The position numbers and the translations under genes were made by a program. From Bacillus hominis (GTDB lineage: Bacteria > Bacillota > Bacilli > Bacillales > Bacillaceae_G): 54,178 nucleotides of DNA. The stretch is from positions 1 through 54,178 of the forward strand of contig NZ_BOQD01000159.1 in NCBI RefSeq assembly GCF_018332515.1, written 5' to 3'. The notes under the pieces are model-generated. The model was not told the DNA's origin and did no database searches. It saw only the letters and a list, made by a program, of their open reading frames with translations. Positions 43,117 to 51,864 of this stretch are shown here, in pieces (within the stretch, counting starts at the first letter, position 1; the number at the start of each line of letters is the position of its first letter).

Positions 43117-43647
43117 TAATTGTAAATATTGTACTGCAAACATCGTCTTAGCATCATGAATGCGAAGGTCTTTCATAAGATCAACCGCTTCTTCTAATGA
43201 CACTTCCATTAATTCCACAAATTCATCTTCATCTAAAGCTGCTTTATTTTCTTTTTGTTTTAACCCTGTCGCTTTATATACATATAAAATCTCATCTGCA
43301 AAACCAGGTGATGTATAGAAAGATGTAATAAGTTCCATATTTTCACATACATATCCTGTTTCTTCTTCTAATTCACGAACTGCTGTCACCTCAGGTTTTT
43401 CACCAGGTTCTAACTTACCAGCCGGAATTTCTATAATCGCCTTTTCAAGCGCTTTACGATATTGCTCAACAAGTACAATTTTTCCTTCATCAGTAATAGC
43501 AATAATAGCAACTGCCCCAGGGTGATTTACGATTTCACGTTTACTCATTTCTCCATTTGGTAATACTACATCATCAACACGAACTTTTATAACTCTACCA
43601 TCAAAAATCGGTTCAGTTTTTACTGTTCTTTCTGCAAGATTACTCAT
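43108..43647 (-). CDS. nudF: ADP-ribose pyrophosphatase (Nudix)
   Basis: A 179-residue Nudix hydrolase that splits ADP-ribose to AMP and ribose-5-phosphate. The Nudix box is complete: G77, E83, R91-E92-L93, E95-E96 and G98 (GKLEPGEKPEV to RELEEETGY). The N-terminal VNHPGAVAIIAI and the later TSFYTSPGFADEILYVY are typical of NudF. It lies between the GNAT gene and mciZ in the B. subtilis order. GGGAGATG precedes the ATG. Confidence 0.95.
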   Translation of the reverse strand: MSNLAERTVKTEPIFDGRVIKVRVDDVVLPNGEMSKREIVNHPGAVAIIAITDEGKIVLVEQYRKALEKAIIEIPAGKLEPGEKPEVTAVRELEEETGYVCENMELITSFYTSPGFADEILYVYKATGLKQKENKAALDEDEFVELMEVSLEEAVDLMKDLRIHDAKTMFAVQYLQLQK

Positions 43648-43685
43648 ACTACTTCATCTCCCTGTTCTATTTCCTAATCGTTCTT

Positions 43686-43693
43686 CATACATT
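43686..43693 (+). promoter_or_regulatory. Sigma-E-type -10 element of mciZ
   Basis: CATACATT matches the sigma-E -10 and lies 28 bases before the mciZ start. The -35 region (TTCTATTT at 43665-43672) is a poor match. mciZ belongs to sigma-E in B. subtilis. Confidence 0.45.
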
Positions 43694-43721
43694 TTACCAC
43701 ATTGAAAGGAGCGTGATAGAA

Positions 43722-43850
43722 ATGAAAGTTTACATTTTACCAAATCGCGTCACTTTAGTCGGAAAAGCATGGCAAATTCGTCATAAGCTAAAACAATATG
43801 GAAAAGAGTATACCACTGTGCAAGAGTGGATTACAGCAAACAAAAAGTAA
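43722..43850 (+). CDS. mciZ: MciZ, mother-cell inhibitor of FtsZ (42 aa)
   Basis: A 42-residue peptide beginning MKVYILPNRVTLVGKAWQIR and ending VQEWITANKK. B. subtilis MciZ (40 residues, starting MKVHRMPKGVVLVGKAWEIR as I recall it) lines up throughout, including LK-YG and V--WI. MciZ binds the C-terminal polymerisation face of FtsZ and stops new Z-rings in the mother cell during sporulation. AAAGGAG lies about ten bases before the ATG. Position between nudF and yqkF also agrees. Confidence 0.9.
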   Translation: MKVYILPNRVTLVGKAWQIRHKLKQYGKEYTTVQEWITANKK

Positions 43851-43903
43851 ACGTTTGTCAACCTCCTTTCCCTTTCGTACAATAAAGATAAGGAGGTTGA
43901 CCT

Positions 43904-44818
43904 ATGAAAAAACGTCAATTAGGAAACTCAGATTTATATGTTACGGAAATTGGATTTGGCTGTATGTCTCTTGGTACATCTGAAGTAGAAGCTATGCGTA
44001 TTATCGATGAGGCAATCGATTTAGGAATTAACTTTTTTGATACAGCGGATTTATACGACTATGGATTAAATGAAGAATTTGTTGGAAAAGCTCTGAAAGG
44101 AAAACGTGACCAAATTGTTCTTACAACAAAGGTTGGAAATCGATGGACAGAAGAAAAAAACGGTTGGTCTTGGGATCCTTCTAAAGCTTATATAAAGGCT
44201 GAAGTAAAAGAAAGTTTACGTAGACTCCAAACAGATTATATTGATTTATATCAACTGCATGGCGGGACGACTGAAGATCCTATAGATGAAACAATTGAAG
44301 CCTTTGAAGAATTGAAAAAAGAAGGTATTATTCGTCATTATGGTATCTCTTCTATACGTCCAAATGTCATTCGTGAGTATGCAAAACGTTCAAATATCGT
44401 TAGTGTATTAATGGAATACAGCCTTTTAAATCGTCGTCCTGAAGAATGGTTCCAGATGCTTAATGAACATCAAATTAGTGTCATCGCACGTGGACCACTT
44501 GCGAAAGGCATTTTAACTAACAGCAATGCAAACAAGATAGAAAGAGTAAAGGAAAAAGATTACCTCTCCTATTCTTTTGATGAATTAAATACAACAATTG
44601 CGAGTGTAAAAGAACTTATAGGAGAAAGATCTTTAACTGGATCGGCCATTCAATACTGCTTACATAATGAAGCTGTTGCATCTGTTATACCTGGTGCAAG
44701 CTCTATTCAACAGTTGCAAGCAAATGTACATGCTGGGGAACAAACGTCGTTAACAAAAGAAGAATATACACAACTTCAGCAAATTGTTAAATTTGATACA
44801 TATGCTTTACATCGTTAA
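43904..44818 (+). CDS. yqkF: Aldo/keto reductase (YqkF-like)
   Basis: A 304-residue NADPH-dependent reductase of the TIM-barrel aldo/keto reductase superfamily. The catalytic tetrad is D46, Y51, K76 and H119 (FFDTADLYDYG, TTKVG, LYQLHGG). The later IPGASSIQQLQANV is the cofactor phosphate region. AAGGAGG lies seven bases before the ATG. B. subtilis YqkF has the same neighbours (nudF, mciZ, yqkE). The natural substrate is unknown. Confidence 0.93.
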   Translation: MKKRQLGNSDLYVTEIGFGCMSLGTSEVEAMRIIDEAIDLGINFFDTADLYDYGLNEEFVGKALKGKRDQIVLTTKVGNRWTEEKNGWSWDPSKAYIKAEVKESLRRLQTDYIDLYQLHGGTTEDPIDETIEAFEELKKEGIIRHYGISSIRPNVIREYAKRSNIVSVLMEYSLLNRRPEEWFQMLNEHQISVIARGPLAKGILTNSNANKIERVKEKDYLSYSFDELNTTIASVKELIGERSLTGSAIQYCLHNEAVASVIPGASSIQQLQANVHAGEQTSLTKEEYTQLQQIVKFDTYALHR

Positions 44819-44850
44819 AAAAACGCTACCGTTGCAGGTAGCGTTTTTTT
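44818..44850. terminator. Terminator between the two aldo/keto reductase genes
   Basis: AAAAAACGCTACC pairs with GGTAGCGTTTTTT around GTTGCA, between convergent genes. Confidence 0.9.
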
Positions 44851-45676
44851 ATAACGTATCATATTTATCTGGATTTGTTCCTACATGTAAATTACGATTT
44901 AACGTATTAATTTGATCAATTTCTTCTTCAGTTAATGAGAAATCAAAAATAGTAAAGTTCTCTTTAATACGAGATGGCGTAACAGATTTAGGAATAGTCA
45001 CAATCCCACTTTGAATATCCCATCGCAATATAACTTGTGCAGGTGACTTTTCATATTTTTTAGAAATAGCCTGAATAATTGGATGCTGGAATACTTCGCC
45101 GCCTCTCATTAAAGGACTCCATGCTTCCATTTGAATTTGCTCACCTTGACAGAAATCACGCAATTCAAATTGTGCTAACATTGGATGAAGTTCCACTTGG
45201 TTTACCATCGGCTTCACTTTGCAATTTGGTAATAACAGTTCTAAATGATGTTTATGAAAATTAGAAACACCAATGGCACGCACTTTACCTGCTTCATACA
45301 GCTTTTCTAGAGCACGATACGTATCAACATACTTCCCTCTAATTGGCCAGTGGATTAAATATAAATCTACATAGTCCATTTGTAATTTCTTTAAACTTTT
45401 TTCAAACGCCTCGAGCGTCTCCTCGTACCCTTGATCGTCGTTCCAAACTTTTGTTGTAATAAACAAGTCTTCTCGCGAGATTCCAGATTCACGAATTGCT
45501 TCTCCGACACCGCTTTCATTTTCATATACAGTTGCTGTATCAATTGAACGGTATCCAACTTCTAACGCTGTTTTTACTGCCTGTTTTACTTCGTCGCCTT
45601 CTTTCGCTTTATAAACACCTAGACCAATCATTGGCATTTTCACGCCATTATGAAGTGTAATTGTTGGAATATGCAC
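44849..45676 (-). CDS. Aldo/keto reductase (AKR5, YvgN/YtbE-like)
   Basis: A 275-residue reductase. The tetrad is D46, Y51, K76 and H109 (YRSIDTATVYENE, TTKVWN, LYLIHWP). NGVKMPMIGLGVY at the start and IPKSVTPSRIKENFTIFDFSL near the end are AKR5 signatures. It probably reduces methylglyoxal or other aldehydes with NADPH, as do YvgN and YtbE. It is distinct from the YqkF-like protein beside it, sharing only the fold. Monocistronic. Confidence 0.93.
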   Translation of the reverse strand: MHIPTITLHNGVKMPMIGLGVYKAKEGDEVKQAVKTALEVGYRSIDTATVYENESGVGEAIRESGISREDLFITTKVWNDDQGYEETLEAFEKSLKKLQMDYVDLYLIHWPIRGKYVDTYRALEKLYEAGKVRAIGVSNFHKHHLELLLPNCKVKPMVNQVELHPMLAQFELRDFCQGEQIQMEAWSPLMRGGEVFQHPIIQAISKKYEKSPAQVILRWDIQSGIVTIPKSVTPSRIKENFTIFDFSLTEEEIDQINTLNRNLHVGTNPDKYDTL

Positions 45677-45804
45677 AGTCGTCTCCCTTTCATTCTTACA
45701 TTTTTATAAACCACAACTTTATTTCAACAATATTCATCCAAAAAGTCAAAACATACGTACAGTTTACATAATAATTTTATACCCTTTTAAAAAGTAACAT
45801 GAAC

Positions 45805-46329
45805 TCAGTCGTTCACGTTACTTTCTATCCATTCTTTCGCTTTTTCATCCACATTACGTACAAACTCATTTTTTCCTTCTGTATACAACGTGCCATCATA
45901 TGTATATTTTTCAGCTAGTTCTTTCTTTAAAGTCGCATACGCCTCTGCTTCTTCACAATGAGCCATCATATAATCACGAAATGCTAAATGCCTTGTAATC
46001 TCAGGATTTCCTTTTTCAAATACATGCAAATGATACGAGCGTTTCTCCTCAGTTCCATGAATAAAAAAACGACGACCTGAAATACCATTTTCTCCTTTCA
46101 CAATGTAACCAAGCTCATCAAATTTTTCATTCCAATGATCTACTCTTTCAATATTATCTACTTCCATTATCATATCAATGATAGGCTTTGCCGCAAGTCC
46201 TGGCACTGATGTACTACCAATATGATGGATTTTCACCGTTTCTGGCATCGCCAATTTTAATCTTTCGGCCTCCATTTGAAATTTTTCACCCCAATGATTT
46301 TCATGCGGAACGACTACAATTTTTCTCAT
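45805..46329 (-). CDS. GrpB family protein (UPF0157, nucleotidyltransferase fold)
   Basis: A 174-residue protein. KIHHIGSTSVPGLAAKPIIDMIMEV (about 33-57) contains the GS-x10-D-x-D-like pattern of nucleotidyltransferases and defines the GrpB/UPF0157 family; RSYHLHVFEKGNPEITRHLAFRDYM (about 92-116) is the second conserved block. GGGGAG lies before the ATG. The enzymatic substrate of the family is not established. Confidence 0.9.
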   Translation of the reverse strand: MRKIVVVPHENHWGEKFQMEAERLKLAMPETVKIHHIGSTSVPGLAAKPIIDMIMEVDNIERVDHWNEKFDELGYIVKGENGISGRRFFIHGTEEKRSYHLHVFEKGNPEITRHLAFRDYMMAHCEEAEAYATLKKELAEKYTYDGTLYTEGKNEFVRNVDEKAKEWIESNVND

Positions 46330-46360
46330 TTAAACTCCCCTTTTCTTACAAGCTCGTTAA

Positions 46361-46394
46361 AAAAATGATCAGCGGTATTTCACTGATCATTTTC
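46361..46394 (-). terminator. Terminator of the YqkE-like gene
   Basis: AAAATGATCAG and CTGATCATTTT pair around a ten-base loop, with T-run on the minus strand. Confidence 0.88.
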
Positions 46395-46398
46395 GTTA

Positions 46399-46662
46399 TT
46401 ATTTAAAGTCTTTCCAAGTAAGATTACTTTCACTTAACAGTTCTTCAAATGATTTATTCTTTTCACGCTCTTTTTGTTCCTGACGCTTTCTTTCCAGTTC
46501 TACTGCCTCTTTTTTCTCTTCTCTCACTTGCAACTCTTTCTTCTTATTCTTTAATTGCTGCATGAGTGAATCATTTAATTGATCACCTAATGTAAGCGAT
46601 TCTTTCTTTGGTTGATTCACTTGCGATTGTCTTTGCATTTGTTTTTGTTTCTTTTTCTTCAT
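46399..46662 (-). CDS. yqkE: YqkE/DUF3886 small charged coiled-coil protein
   Basis: An 87-residue protein, almost wholly charged: a Lys/Gln-rich start (MKKKKQKQMQRQ), a coiled-coil of Glu and Lys (about 35-70) and a conserved end (SFEELLSESNLTWKDFK). It has no membrane segment or signal. AAAGGTG lies before the ATG at 46662; the in-frame GTG at 46671 is within that site. Position beside the yqkF and yqkD genes agrees with B. subtilis. Function unknown; RNA or protein binding is possible from charge alone. Confidence 0.82.
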   Translation of the reverse strand: MKKKKQKQMQRQSQVNQPKKESLTLGDQLNDSLMQQLKNKKKELQVREEKKEAVELERKRQEQKEREKNKSFEELLSESNLTWKDFK

Positions 46663-46862
46663 GCTGTTCACCTTTTACTTTTTTCTCCATTATAGAGGAT
46701 ACACGATGAAATCGACAACAAAAAAGGTCATTACTCTATTATTCATCTTTTGTAAATATGTTAATTTTTCAAAAAAACTAAATTTTTATATAGATATAAT
46801 CCTATGAATCTATTAAAATTATGTCGTATGATGTCAGATTATAAAAAAAGGAGAAATGAATC

Positions 46863-48452
46863 ATGTGGAAAAAAATTATTCCTGCTGTTGCTATTTTAAG
46901 CACCATTACCTTTTCAAACGTATTCGCCGCTCCCCCATCTCAGACTCCAGCTGAACAAAACCGCTACATAGACGTACAAATGCTTGGTATTAATGATTTT
47001 CATGGACAACTAGATACTGTAAAAAAAATTAATAACAAAGAGGCTGGTGGCGCTGATTACTTAGCTACTTATTTAAAAGAACGCAAAAAACAAAATCCTA
47101 ATACACTTCTCGTACATGCTGGAGATGTTGTCGGAGCTAGTCCACCAGTTTCAGCATTGTTACAAGATGAACCAACTATTGAATTTTTAAATGACTTAAA
47201 GTTTGATGTTGGTACAATCGGAAACCATGAATTTGATGAAGGAGTCGATGAAATGCGTCGCCTCATTTACGGTGGTTACCATGAGAAAACAGGAAATTTC
47301 AAGGGAGCAAACTTCCCTTATGTCGCTGCAAACTTCTATAATAAATCTACTGGCCGCTTATTTTTACCGCCATTTACTGTAAAAATGGTAAATGGTGTGC
47401 CTATAGGATTCATTGGTGTTGTTACAACTGATACACCAAATGTCGTGATGCCTACTATGCTTAAAAATGTAGAAATCACTGACGAAGTAGAAGCAATTAA
47501 TAAATCAGCGCAACAATTAAAGCGTCTCGGTGTTAAATCTATCGTAGTCCTTGCTCATGTTGGCGGAACAACAGATGAGTCTGGTGTTACAAATGGAGAC
47601 CTTACTCGAATTGCAAATGAAACTGATCCAGAAGTTGATGTTATTTTCGGCGGACATAGTCATACGTACGTAAATGGTACTGTAAATAATAAACTAATCG
47701 TCCAAGCGAACTCTTACGGAACAGCTTTCTCAGACGTAGATGTAACAATTGATCGTAAAACAAAAGATATTGTAAAGAAAAAAGCTGAAGTTGTTACAAC
47801 ATACCATGAAGGTGTCGAACCTGATAAACAAGTAAAGAAAAAACTAGATCAATATAAAGAAAAAATCGCACCACTTGTAAATGAAGTTGTCGGAAAATCT
47901 ACAGCACCTATTGACCGTAAACAAAATGATGCTGGTGAGTCCACTCTTGGAAATTTAGTTGCCGATGCCCAGCGCCAAACGATGCAAACTCAAGTCGCAC
48001 TTATGAATCCGGGTGGCATTCGTAATGACTTAGACGCTGGCGATATTACATGGGGCGAATTGTACGGCATTCAACCTTTTGGAAATCAATTGATTAAAGT
48101 AGATTTAACAGGTCAGGACATTCGCGATATTTTAAATCAACAATGGCAAAAAGGTACAACGAGAATGCTTCAAATTTCAGGTATTCAATATACTTGGGAT
48201 GCGAGCAAACCAAACGGTGAGAAGGTTACGAATATACGCTTAACAAATGGAGAAGAATTATCTCCATCTACAACGTATAGCGTAGTTGCAAATGCTTTCT
48301 TAGCTTCTGGCGGTGATGGATTCGTATCATTTAAAAATGGTAAAAATGCAGAAACTGGTCCAAACGACTTTGAGGCATTAGTCGATTATGTAAAACAAGT
48401 GAAAGAACCAATTCAGCCGATTATTGATGGACGTATTCAAAAAATCAACTAA
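46863..48452 (+). CDS. Secreted 5'-nucleotidase / UDP-sugar hydrolase family protein
   Basis: A 529-residue exported enzyme. The signal peptide covers about 1-22 (ending VFA). The metallophosphatase domain has GINDFHGQ (about 39-46), GDVV and GNHEFDEG (about 120-127), then VLAHVGG and GGHSHTYV for the metal-binding histidines. The 5_nucleotid_C domain (about 335-510) includes ALMNPGGIRNDL and SGGDGF. It would release phosphate and nucleosides from external nucleotides. No LPXTG or other wall anchor follows, so it is released or loosely held. GGAG lies before the ATG. Confidence 0.94.
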   Translation: MWKKIIPAVAILSTITFSNVFAAPPSQTPAEQNRYIDVQMLGINDFHGQLDTVKKINNKEAGGADYLATYLKERKKQNPNTLLVHAGDVVGASPPVSALLQDEPTIEFLNDLKFDVGTIGNHEFDEGVDEMRRLIYGGYHEKTGNFKGANFPYVAANFYNKSTGRLFLPPFTVKMVNGVPIGFIGVVTTDTPNVVMPTMLKNVEITDEVEAINKSAQQLKRLGVKSIVVLAHVGGTTDESGVTNGDLTRIANETDPEVDVIFGGHSHTYVNGTVNNKLIVQANSYGTAFSDVDVTIDRKTKDIVKKKAEVVTTYHEGVEPDKQVKKKLDQYKEKIAPLVNEVVGKSTAPIDRKQNDAGESTLGNLVADAQRQTMQTQVALMNPGGIRNDLDAGDITWGELYGIQPFGNQLIKVDLTGQDIRDILNQQWQKGTTRMLQISGIQYTWDASKPNGEKVTNIRLTNGEELSPSTTYSVVANAFLASGGDGFVSFKNGKNAETGPNDFEALVDYVKQVKEPIQPIIDGRIQKIN

Positions 48453-48480
48453 ATACTATTCAAACTAGTGCGTGACACTC

Positions 48481-48522
48481 GAAAGAAGAAGCTCCTTTTA
48501 TATGCAAGGAGCTTCTTCTTTT
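48481..48522 (+). terminator. Terminator of the nucleotidase gene
   Basis: GAAGAAGCTCCTT pairs with AAGGAGCTTCTTC around TTATATGC, followed by TTTT. Confidence 0.88.
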
Positions 48523-48621
48523 AGAGTCATACGTATTGTCATTCTTCTAGTGCAGTAAAGGATAAGCACATAGCCCCTTGTTTCCCCGTAGTATATAGAA
48601 AACTATAATGGGAGGGTTTGT

Positions 48622-48738
48622 ATGTATTTCTATTCAAACAACGACGATACATTATCTCAACAAAACGACAAACTCATGCCGTTTTGGTTCCTATATTACT
48701 TTTCGAAACAAAACAAAACAAAAAATAAAATGAAATAA
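48622..48738 (+). CDS. Putative 38-residue protein of unknown function
   Basis: MYFYSNNDDTLSQQNDKL, then MPFWFLYYFSK, then a basic tail QNKTKNKMK. GGGAGGG lies five bases before the ATG and a terminator follows directly, so this looks like a complete small transcription unit. The middle has an aromatic patch that could touch a membrane or a partner. I know no relatives. Similar Asn/Gln-rich short proteins occur in spores, but nothing here proves that. Confidence 0.5.
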   Translation: MYFYSNNDDTLSQQNDKLMPFWFLYYFSKQNKTKNKMK

Positions 48739-48742
48739 GACA

Positions 48743-48784
48743 AAAAGGATACACGCTCTTATATGGAACATAGTATCCTTTCTT
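48743..48784. terminator. Terminator after the 38-residue ORF
   Basis: AAAAGGATAC and GTATCCTTTC pair over a long loop, with A- and T-runs; it may serve both the small ORF and the convergent regulator gene. Confidence 0.7.
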
Positions 48785-49261
48785 TTATTTCTCTGGATAC
48801 GTTTCATGATTAACATCATACCGTTGCAAAAATTCCTGTAGTGCTTCTTCTACAATTTTAGACTTTTGAATCCCTTTAACTTCAGATATAACATCTAATC
48901 TCGCTAATATTTCCATATTAATAGAAAATGTTCGTTTCTTTTTCTCTGCAATTTTACTAATAAGTGGAACACTTACTCCTTCCCTTTTTCTTAACAATTC
49001 ATAAATGCTTTGTAATTGTTCATAAATTAGTAATTGATAGTCTGTTTTGGCATATTGAAGGGCAGTAGCTTCTTGGATTTGCAAATGACGCGGCTCTTCA
49101 CCATCACCTATAAAGATACGTTTTTTCTGCTCTCCATCATATTCATATCCAATCACCCTTAATTTCTTTGATAATGTATATGGGCTCATTTCAAGCCGGT
49201 TCGCTATAATAGCAATTGATTCGCGCCTATTTAAAGAATCAATAATTTCCCCAATCGTCAC
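48785..49261 (-). CDS. HTH plus ribbon-helix-helix DNA-binding protein, unknown role
   Basis: A 158-residue protein starting at GTG after GGAGGGAG. Residues about 3-40 (IGEIIDSLNRRESIAIIANRLEMSPYTLSKKLRVIGYEY) look like a helix-turn-helix. The middle is helical. Residues about 106-148 (KKRTFSINMEILARLDVISEVKGIQKSKIVEEALQEFLQRY) fit the ribbon-helix-helix pattern (beta strand RTFSIN, then two helices). The GYEYD wording recalls plasmid or phage-borne regulatory proteins of B. cereus. I cannot name the family. Neighbours are unrelated, so its target is unknown. Confidence 0.7.
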   Translation of the reverse strand: MTIGEIIDSLNRRESIAIIANRLEMSPYTLSKKLRVIGYEYDGEQKKRIFIGDGEEPRHLQIQEATALQYAKTDYQLLIYEQLQSIYELLRKREGVSVPLISKIAEKKKRTFSINMEILARLDVISEVKGIQKSKIVEEALQEFLQRYDVNHETYPEK

Positions 49262-49392
49262 ATTCTCCCTCCTCTCTTAATCGCCTAAGCTTGAAATCTA
49301 ACCAGTATGTTATGATACAATGATTTTCTAGTAGTATATGCAAAAGAAAGAGCCTGTGCGATTCATACCATTTAAGAAAAGGAGGGTTACAT

Positions 49393-50394
49393 ATGCTTTT
49401 TCGTAGTCATACCCCTCGGTTTTATAACGAAAAGAAGCAATTAATCCCTAACAGTATCGCTACAATAGAAAGCGTTATGATTAATGACCGGAAACAATCT
49501 CTCCTTATACGCGGACAAAACGTGGAACAGCCTATTTTATTATGCTGTCACGGTGGGCCTGGTATGGCACAAATTGGCTTTATTCGTCATTTTCAAAAAG
49601 AGTTAGAAAAGCACTTTATCGTTATTAATTGGGATCAACGCGGGGCAGGTAAATCCTTTTTATGGCAAGATATCCAAACAAATTTTACGATTGATCAATT
49701 TGTTTCAGATGCAAAAGAAGTCATTCACTATCTTCTTAGACGCTTTAAAAAACAAAAATTGTTTCTCGCTGGACATTCTTGGGGGAGTATTATCGGACTG
49801 CAAATCGCTAATCAATATCCCGAATATATAGAAGCATACATCGGCATCGGTCAAATCGTACATATGAAGCAAAACGAAGAATTACTATATCAACATTTAA
49901 TTAGCTCTGCAAAAAAACATGACCATAAAAAAGCATTATCTTCTCTTTTAAAATTGGGGAAACCGCCCTTTTTAGATACAAGACGTCTCATCATTCAAAG
50001 AAAGTGGCTTGGTACATTTGGCGGAGCAATACAAAACGGATCTTCCTTTTCTTTCATACGAAAAGGTTTCTTTTCTCCTGAATATACGCTATTAGATTGG
50101 TTCAAATTTCTCGCAGGAAATTTAAAGTCAGGAGTTTTATGGGAAGAGATGCTAACAATCGATTTTTTTTCGTCTATTTCAAGTTTATCCGTTCCGGTTT
50201 ATTTTTGTTCTGGTCGCTATGATTATCAAACTCCTTATGCACTCGTTCAACAATATTGCGATATCATTCAAGCTCCTATAAAAAAGATGATTTGGTTTCC
50301 AAACTCGGCACATTCTCCAGATTTAGAAGAACCTGAACTATTCGCCAAATCTTTACAATCAATTAAACAAGAACTATCTTTTCAACATAAATAA
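49393..50394 (+). CDS. Alpha/beta hydrolase, proline-iminopeptidase-like
   Basis: A 333-residue hydrolase. HGGPG (53-57) forms the oxyanion region, and NWDQRGAGKS (about 79-88) is the S33 family wording. The nucleophile is S129 in GHSWGS. The acid is likely in FCSGRYDYQTPY and the base histidine in WFPNSAHSPDLEEPE. No signal peptide. AAAGGAGGG lies before the ATG. It could be an aminopeptidase or an esterase; the exact substrate is unknown. It is followed by an antiporter gene in the same direction. Confidence 0.9.
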   Translation: MLFRSHTPRFYNEKKQLIPNSIATIESVMINDRKQSLLIRGQNVEQPILLCCHGGPGMAQIGFIRHFQKELEKHFIVINWDQRGAGKSFLWQDIQTNFTIDQFVSDAKEVIHYLLRRFKKQKLFLAGHSWGSIIGLQIANQYPEYIEAYIGIGQIVHMKQNEELLYQHLISSAKKHDHKKALSSLLKLGKPPFLDTRRLIIQRKWLGTFGGAIQNGSSFSFIRKGFFSPEYTLLDWFKFLAGNLKSGVLWEEMLTIDFFSSISSLSVPVYFCSGRYDYQTPYALVQQYCDIIQAPIKKMIWFPNSAHSPDLEEPELFAKSLQSIKQELSFQHK

Positions 50395-50510
50395 CGAAAG
50401 GCTCTTTTACATTTCATAGAAAACATTTTATAATGATATGTCGCAAGTAGATGTCACTGCAAACACTTGCTTGCCTTAACAGAATAAAAATTAGGGAGAT
50501 TACATTTATT

Positions 50511-51830
50511 ATGAACGCTGTACTCATCGCAGTAGCAGTCATGCTATTGCTTAGTTTGTTACGTGTCCAAGTCATTGTCGCCATTATCATTGGAGCTTTA
50601 ACAGGCGGACTTATTGGCGGACTCGGTATTTCAGAAACAATTAGTACTTTTACAACCGGTCTTGGGAACAGTGCTCCTATCGCATTAAGCTACGCAATGC
50701 TCGGTGGATTTGCTATTTCCCTTTCAAAAACAGGACTTCCTGATGCAATGATCCAATCAGCTTTAAAATGGATCGGCAACGAACAAGACACGAAAAAACA
50801 AGTCTATTCTAAAATACTTATATTATTTATCATTTTAACAATGGCTTGTTTCTCACAAAATGTTATCCCTGTTCATATCGCCTTCATCCCGATCTTAATT
50901 CCAGCACTTTTAAAAGTATTAAATGAGCTGAGGGTGGATCGTAGGCTTGTAACATGTCTTATTACATTTGGGTTAATTACCCCTTACATGTGGGTCCCAG
51001 CAGGATTCGGAAAAATTTATCATGACGTATTGCAAACAAACGCTGCGCAAAGCGGTCTTACATTTGATGTCGCACTTATTCCAAAAGCAATGACTATTCC
51101 AGCAATCGGTATGATTATCGGATTATGTGTAGCGGTTTTCATTACATACCGAAAACCACGTACATATGAAACAGAACAAATTCATGCTGCACAGAATGAA
51201 ATCGTTCCCTATACGAAAAGAAGCATTACTTTTGGTTTATTATCAATAATCGCTACATTAACTGTGCAATTAGCAACAGAATCAATGATTTTTGGTGCTT
51301 TAGCAGGTATTATCGTCTTATCAGTTAGCGGTAGTCTCCCTCTTAAAGAAGCCGATGCTATTTTAACGAGTGGAATGCGTATGATGTCCTTTATCGGATT
51401 TGTTATGATTTCTGCCGCTGGATTTGGTGCTGTTCTTCGAAAAACTGGACATGTTGAATCTCTTGTGCAAACGAGTGCACATATAATTGGAAATAATAAA
51501 CCGCTTGCCGCATTTCTTATGCTCGTTATTGGACTTCTCGTTACGATGGGAATTGGCTCTTCCTTTTCAACAATCCCAATCTTAACAACAATTTTCGTAC
51601 CGTTATGCGTCCAACTCGGATTTAGTCCAATGGCAACAATCGCAATTATAGGTACAGCTGGTGCACTAGGTGATGCAGGTTCTCCAGCATCTGATAGTAC
51701 ACTTGGACCAACATCCGGTTTAAATGCTGATGGTCAGCACCACCATATATGGGATACATGTGTTCCAACTTTCCTGCACTATAATATACCGTTACTTATA
51801 TTCGGCTTTATTGCCGCAATTACACTATAA
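50511..51830 (+). CDS. Na+/H+ antiporter family protein (YuiF-like)
   Basis: A 439-residue membrane protein with about 11-12 helices. Residues VIPVHIAFIPILIPALL, TPYMWVPAGFGKIYHD and GTAGALGDAGSPASDSTLGPTSGLNADGQHHHIWDTCVPTF near the end are typical of the NhaC/YuiF antiporter family. The start is ATG at 50511 (MNAVLIAVAVMLLL); GGGAG lies 12 bases upstream, a rather long spacing. The open frame back to 50451 is weakly supported. It ends in a palindrome shared with the LacI gene. Confidence 0.88.
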   Translation: MNAVLIAVAVMLLLSLLRVQVIVAIIIGALTGGLIGGLGISETISTFTTGLGNSAPIALSYAMLGGFAISLSKTGLPDAMIQSALKWIGNEQDTKKQVYSKILILFIILTMACFSQNVIPVHIAFIPILIPALLKVLNELRVDRRLVTCLITFGLITPYMWVPAGFGKIYHDVLQTNAAQSGLTFDVALIPKAMTIPAIGMIIGLCVAVFITYRKPRTYETEQIHAAQNEIVPYTKRSITFGLLSIIATLTVQLATESMIFGALAGIIVLSVSGSLPLKEADAILTSGMRMMSFIGFVMISAAGFGAVLRKTGHVESLVQTSAHIIGNNKPLAAFLMLVIGLLVTMGIGSSFSTIPILTTIFVPLCVQLGFSPMATIAIIGTAGALGDAGSPASDSTLGPTSGLNADGQHHHIWDTCVPTFLHYNIPLLIFGFIAAITL

Positions 51831-51864
51831 AAGGTGCGTTTTATCAACGCACCTTTTATAGTGT
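51822..51864. terminator. Perfect 19-bp-arm palindrome holding both stop codons
   Basis: ACACTATAAAAGGTGCGTT (51822-51840) and AACGCACCTTTTATAGTGT (51846-51864) flank TTATC. Each arm encodes Thr-Leu-stop on its own strand, ending the antiporter and the LacI protein. It works as a bidirectional terminator. Confidence 0.85.

Noticed and set aside
43798-43983. 61-codon ORF overlapping mciZ and the aldo/keto reductase start
   Set aside because: It is out of frame with two well supported genes and includes the yqkF ribosome-binding site.
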